The notes under the pieces: generated by a model | The model's database searches: none | What the model was told of the DNA's origin: nothing | Seen by the model: only the letters and a program-made list of their open reading frames with translations | Shown here: positions 5,545-7,417 of the stretch, piece after piece | Position numbering within the stretch: the first letter of the stretch is position 1 | Layout of the letters: each line of letters begins with the position of its first letter | DNA from: JBLNBQ01 sp050260095 | GTDB lineage: Bacteria; Bacillota; UBA5301; DYFA01 | Assembly (NCBI GenBank): GCA_050260095.1 | Contig: JBLNBQ010000084.1 | Coordinates: forward strand, 1 to 7,417 | DNA: 7,417 nucleotides | Direction: 5' to 3' | Translations under genes and position numbers: made by a program

Positions 5545-6822
5545 CTACTTCCCCAGCATCTCCAAAAAGGCCTGGATACGGGTCTGGAGCTGACCCATAT
5601 CCTCTTCGCTGAAGTCGCTTTCGATCCGCGTGACGGGGATGCCCGCCTCCTGCAGCGCCTTCTCGACTTTGCGGTACTCGAGGCTGTAGGGCTGGCAGAA
5701 CTGAAGGTTGTAGTAGACCACGCCGTCGACCCGGTACTCCTTCGCCAGCCGCAAGATGTCCTCGATTCGCCCCTCGTTCGGCGTGAAGCAGGCGCAGTTG
5801 ATGCCAAGGCCGCGTTCCGCGATGGCCTGAAGCTGCTCGTCGACGGTTCGCCCGTCTTCCCGCACTCCCGTCTCGAAGTAGCGCGTCCCAGTGCAGGTCT
5901 CCTCGCACACCACTACGCCGCCGCTGCCCTCGATCACCGCGTGAAGCTTCCAGCTTGGAATCGGCTGCGGGCTGCCGGTGATGAGAATCCGAGGCGCACC
6001 CTTCGGGGCAACGCCCTCACCCCGGGCCACCCGCCCCTCCAGCTCCTCGCACAGGCGGGTTACCTGCTCGATGAACCGCTCAGGATCGTCGAAGAAGGCC
6101 AGCTCCGAGACGAGCAGAGCATCCTTGCCGGAGATCGGCGCCGGGTCGGCCTTCCGGGTGGCGTAGAGGCGGCGCAAGGCCTCACGCTTTCGGTTGACCA
6201 GGGCGATGGCCGAGGCGAGCTTCTCCGCGGTGACGGTGACGCCCGACTCCCGCTCGATCTTCGCTTTGTACCGCTTGAGTTCTTCCAGCCAGAGCGCCTG
6301 GTCATGGGCCTCCTTGCGCTGGGGAAGCTCCATGACGTAGGTGGGAACATACTCGTTCAAGACTTCCCAGGCCTTCTTCTTTCCGTCGCACGTGGTCTCG
6401 CCCACGACGAAGTCGGCCACCTGGAAGTACGGGCAGATCCGGTCAAGCTTGAAGCCGACGCTGGCCTTGACGAGCGGACAGAGGTTCCGCGGGAGAACCT
6501 TCTCGCCCGAAGGCACCGGGAACTGGGCGCCGGCGCAGAGGCCGATGCTGGCCGCTCCGGCGGCCAAGGTGATCTCGTCCGGCATGAAGACGCAGAACGA
6601 AGCGACGACCTTCCCGCCCTTGGCCTTGTGGTCCACCAGTTCCTTAACGCGGATACCGTGGATATCCCCCACCACGAAATCGAAGAAGTCCATCGCCTTC
6701 GGCCGGTTCGCCTGCTTCAGAAAGAGTTCCCCGAAGAGCCCCGGCACCGGCGCCAGGAACTCGTCGTGCTTCTCCAGGTCCATCCCCAGGTCTGCCCACA
6801 TCTGCCGCCAGTCGCTGCCCAT
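5545..6822 (-). CDS. Double-cubane-cluster anaerobic reductase (YjiM/DCCP type, 2-hydroxyacyl-CoA dehydratase family)
   Basis: A 425-residue single-subunit member of the PF06050 family. Hallmarks in order are SFCVFMPDEITLAAGA (75-90), PRNLCPLVKAS (111-121), DRICPYF (127-133), GETTCDGKKKAWEVL (141-155), VCEETCTGTRYF (305-316), NCACFTPNEGRIEDI (342-356) and QFCQPYS (374-380). Candidate cluster ligands are among Cys77, 96, 115, 130, 145, 306, 310, 343, 345 and 376. The GETTCDGKKK stretch and the lack of a separate second subunit favour the double-cubane protein, described from Carboxydothermus with an [8Fe-9S] cluster, over a true two-subunit 2-hydroxyacyl-CoA dehydratase. Such proteins reduce small molecules such as acetylene in vitro; the natural substrate is not known. 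The start at 6822 has AAGGGAG eleven bases upstream. The activase gene follows after one base. The protein is cytoplasmic and expected to be oxygen-sensitive. No lesion is visible. Confidence 0.88.
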   Translation of the reverse strand: MGSDWRQMWADLGMDLEKHDEFLAPVPGLFGELFLKQANRPKAMDFFDFVVGDIHGIRVKELVDHKAKGGKVVASFCVFMPDEITLAAGAASIGLCAGAQFPVPSGEKVLPRNLCPLVKASVGFKLDRICPYFQVADFVVGETTCDGKKKAWEVLNEYVPTYVMELPQRKEAHDQALWLEELKRYKAKIERESGVTVTAEKLASAIALVNRKREALRRLYATRKADPAPISGKDALLVSELAFFDDPERFIEQVTRLCEELEGRVARGEGVAPKGAPRILITGSPQPIPSWKLHAVIEGSGGVVVCEETCTGTRYFETGVREDGRTVDEQLQAIAERGLGINCACFTPNEGRIEDILRLAKEYRVDGVVYYNLQFCQPYSLEYRKVEKALQEAGIPVTRIESDFSEEDMGQLQTRIQAFLEMLGK

Positions 6823-6883
6823 CCGTCCTACCGCTCCCTTGTCGTGATGGAAGAAAGATTGGCCGGCGATTCCACAAATTCCT

Positions 6884-6917
6884 CTTATGTCCGGTCTAAG
6901 ATTTGCTTATATGTCAA
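6884..6917 (-). promoter_or_regulatory. Tentative promoter region of the reductase/activase operon
   Basis: The 167 bases upstream of the reductase (6823-6989) contain an AT-rich island on an otherwise GC-rich background. It has a perfect TTGACA (complement of 6912-6917), immediately followed by TATAAG, and CATAAG (complement of 6884-6889). No hexamer sits at the ideal 17 bases, so the -10 box is uncertain (TTGACA to CATAAG is 22 bases). I also see a loose TTG-N9-CAA palindrome here (6903-6917), but it does not fit the FNR or Rex consensus. Confidence 0.3.
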
Positions 6918-6955
6918 CTGCCGGCCACTCCGCACGTCGAGTGAGGGGTCCTCGC

Positions 6956-6990
6956 ACCGTACCGGCCTGGTGCGTACGGACCAGTACGGT
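6956..6990. repeat. Interrupted palindrome with three GTAC cores abutting the IS end
   Basis: ACCGTA (6956-6961) pairs with TACGGT (6985-6990), and CTGGT (6967-6971) pairs with ACCAG (6980-6984). The loop is eight bases (6972-6979) and there is a five-base bulge on the left arm only. GTAC occurs at 6959, 6974 and 6984. The palindrome ends where the presumed insertion-sequence terminus starts, so it may be a target site, part of the element end, or a terminator-like hairpin. Confidence 0.4.
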
Positions 6991-7016
6991 GGACCCCTTT
7001 GTCAAGACACGTTTTC
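6990..7016. repeat. Presumed terminal inverted repeat of the IS3-family element
   Basis: From TG at 6990-6991 the sequence runs TGGACCCC, then TTTGTCAAGACACG. This has the 5'-TG and C-rich character of IS3-family ends, and the transposase stop codon (7002-7004) lies inside it, as is common in that family. The other end is outside the window, so the exact border and any target duplication cannot be confirmed. Read on the minus strand it contains TTGACA (complement of 7000-7005) facing out towards the reductase operon, without a matching -10 box. Confidence 0.45.
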
Positions 7017-7417
7017 GAGAGTGCTAAGATGGAGGGGCCTCCTTTCGGTATGAGCTGTGGGTAAGGGTACCAGGTTCCGATCTGCGTGCTCGGCGCCGTA
7101 CACTTCCGCCGGGGTTCGGTAGCCGAGGGCCTGGTGAGGACGGTCCCAGTTGTAAAAGTCGATGAACTGAGCGATCTGCTGCCGTGTCTCCCGGGGGCTC
7201 TCGTACTCGTGCAGGTAAACCTCCTCGTACTTCAGTGTCCGCCAGAATCTCTCCGTGAAGACGTTGTCCAACGCCCGGCCCCGGCCGTCCATGCTGATCC
7301 ATACCTCCGCTTCCTTGAGCAGGTCCAGGTACTGGTCGCTGGTGAAATGGCTCCCCTGATCGCTGTTGCAGATCTCCGGCGTGGCCTTCTCCAGGGCCCG
7401 GCGCAGTGCTCGCAGCA
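7002..7417 (-). CDS. IS3-family transposase OrfB, C-terminal part (5' end outside window)
   Basis: The frame is open from the right edge (first whole codon at 7415-7413) to TGA at 7004-7002 and gives 137 residues of an rve-type integrase core. The second catalytic aspartate is in NSDQGSHFTS (visible residue 19) and the catalytic glutamate in NVFTERFWRTLKYEEVY (visible residue 55). Exactly 35 residues lie between them, the D,D(35)E spacing of IS3. The tail has the family's FIDFYNWDRPHQALGYRTPAEVY block. A start could be drawn at ATG 7292, but that would cut the catalytic domain, so the gene clearly continues beyond the window. The final 30 residues are basic and variable. No lesion is visible in this part, so the element may be active or recently so. 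Confidence 0.9.
   Translation of the reverse strand, partial: LRALRRALEKATPEICNSDQGSHFTSDQYLDLLKEAEVWISMDGRGRALDNVFTERFWRTLKYEEVYLHEYESPRETRQQIAQFIDFYNWDRPHQALGYRTPAEVYGAEHADRNLVPLPTAHTERRPLHLSTLENVS

Larger units (their letters stand above)
6990..7417 (-). mobile_element. IS3-family insertion sequence, 3' end only (runs off the right edge)
   Basis: The segment from the presumed terminal repeat to the window edge is the transposase 3' half plus the element end. The transposase reads leftwards, towards the reductase operon, which lies 168 bases beyond the element border. The rest of the element, including OrfA and the frameshift region typical of IS3, lies outside the window. Confidence 0.75.

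Noticed and set aside
5544..5807. N-terminal extension of the activase frame upstream of 5543
   Set aside because: The extra 88 residues are Ser/Arg/Thr-rich and lie over the reductase gene. The family begins at the MYFAGVDVGS motif.
4719..5862. A 14-base exact repeat, CGCCCGTCTTCCCG, at 4719-4732 and 5849-5862
   Set aside because: One copy is inside the conserved reductase gene, and the match has no further extension. A chance repeat of this size is plausible in GC-rich sequence.
6903..6917. Possible FNR or Rex operator (TTG-N9-CAA)
   Set aside because: The half-sites do not match TTGAT/ATCAA or TTGTGAA/TTCACAA beyond three bases and the spacing is off.
5452..7053. Plus-strand open frame of 533 codons across the reductase and activase
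   Set aside because: It is the antisense of two well-supported genes, and it runs through the intergenic region and IS end without any domain.

Overview
This window looks like accessory chromosome sequence from a GC-rich, probably anaerobic bacterium. Ribosome binding sites of the GGAGG type, a Firmicutes-like permease/MFS/uppP run and an oxygen-sensitive iron-sulfur reductase pair suggest a high-GC Clostridia/Firmicutes-type lineage. That placement is inference; no marker gene is present.

Layout. (1) Bases 1-186 hold the first 13 codons of an ACT-domain protein on the minus strand, with a good sigma70/sigmaA-type promoter. (2) Bases 187-2513 are a plus-strand run of three overlapping frames: a PF03773-type permease that seems to lack its central signature and C-terminus, an MFS transporter with its middle deleted and a frameshift, and an intact undecaprenyl-diphosphate phosphatase, uppP. 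The two junctions are stop/start overlaps (ATGA, ATGATGA). (3) Bases 2514-3179 carry three inverted repeats, a 59-residue two-helix membrane protein and a frameshifted TipAS-domain remnant on the minus strand. (4) Bases 3180-4577 encode an intact APC-family amino acid permease. A short broken gene with a very good ribosome binding site follows. (5) Bases 4776-6822 (minus) are a two-gene operon: a single-subunit 2-hydroxyacyl-CoA-dehydratase-family protein of the double-cubane-cluster reductase (YjiM/DCCP) type and its ATP-dependent activase (YjiL/HgdC type), one base apart. (6) Bases about 6990-7417 are the 3' end of an IS3-family element, reading off the window edge, with its terminal repeat facing the reductase operon.

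The only intact functional unit with clear cooperation is the reductase/activase pair: the activase hydrolyses ATP to push low-potential electrons into the reductase. UppP works alone in lipid-carrier recycling. The APC permease is convergent with the reductase operon; a functional link is not shown.

The most striking overall pattern is decay. Several genes keep a recognisable start and a recognisable end but have lost their middle, next to genes that are fully intact. This could be reductive evolution or a consensus/assembly artefact, and reads would tell them apart.
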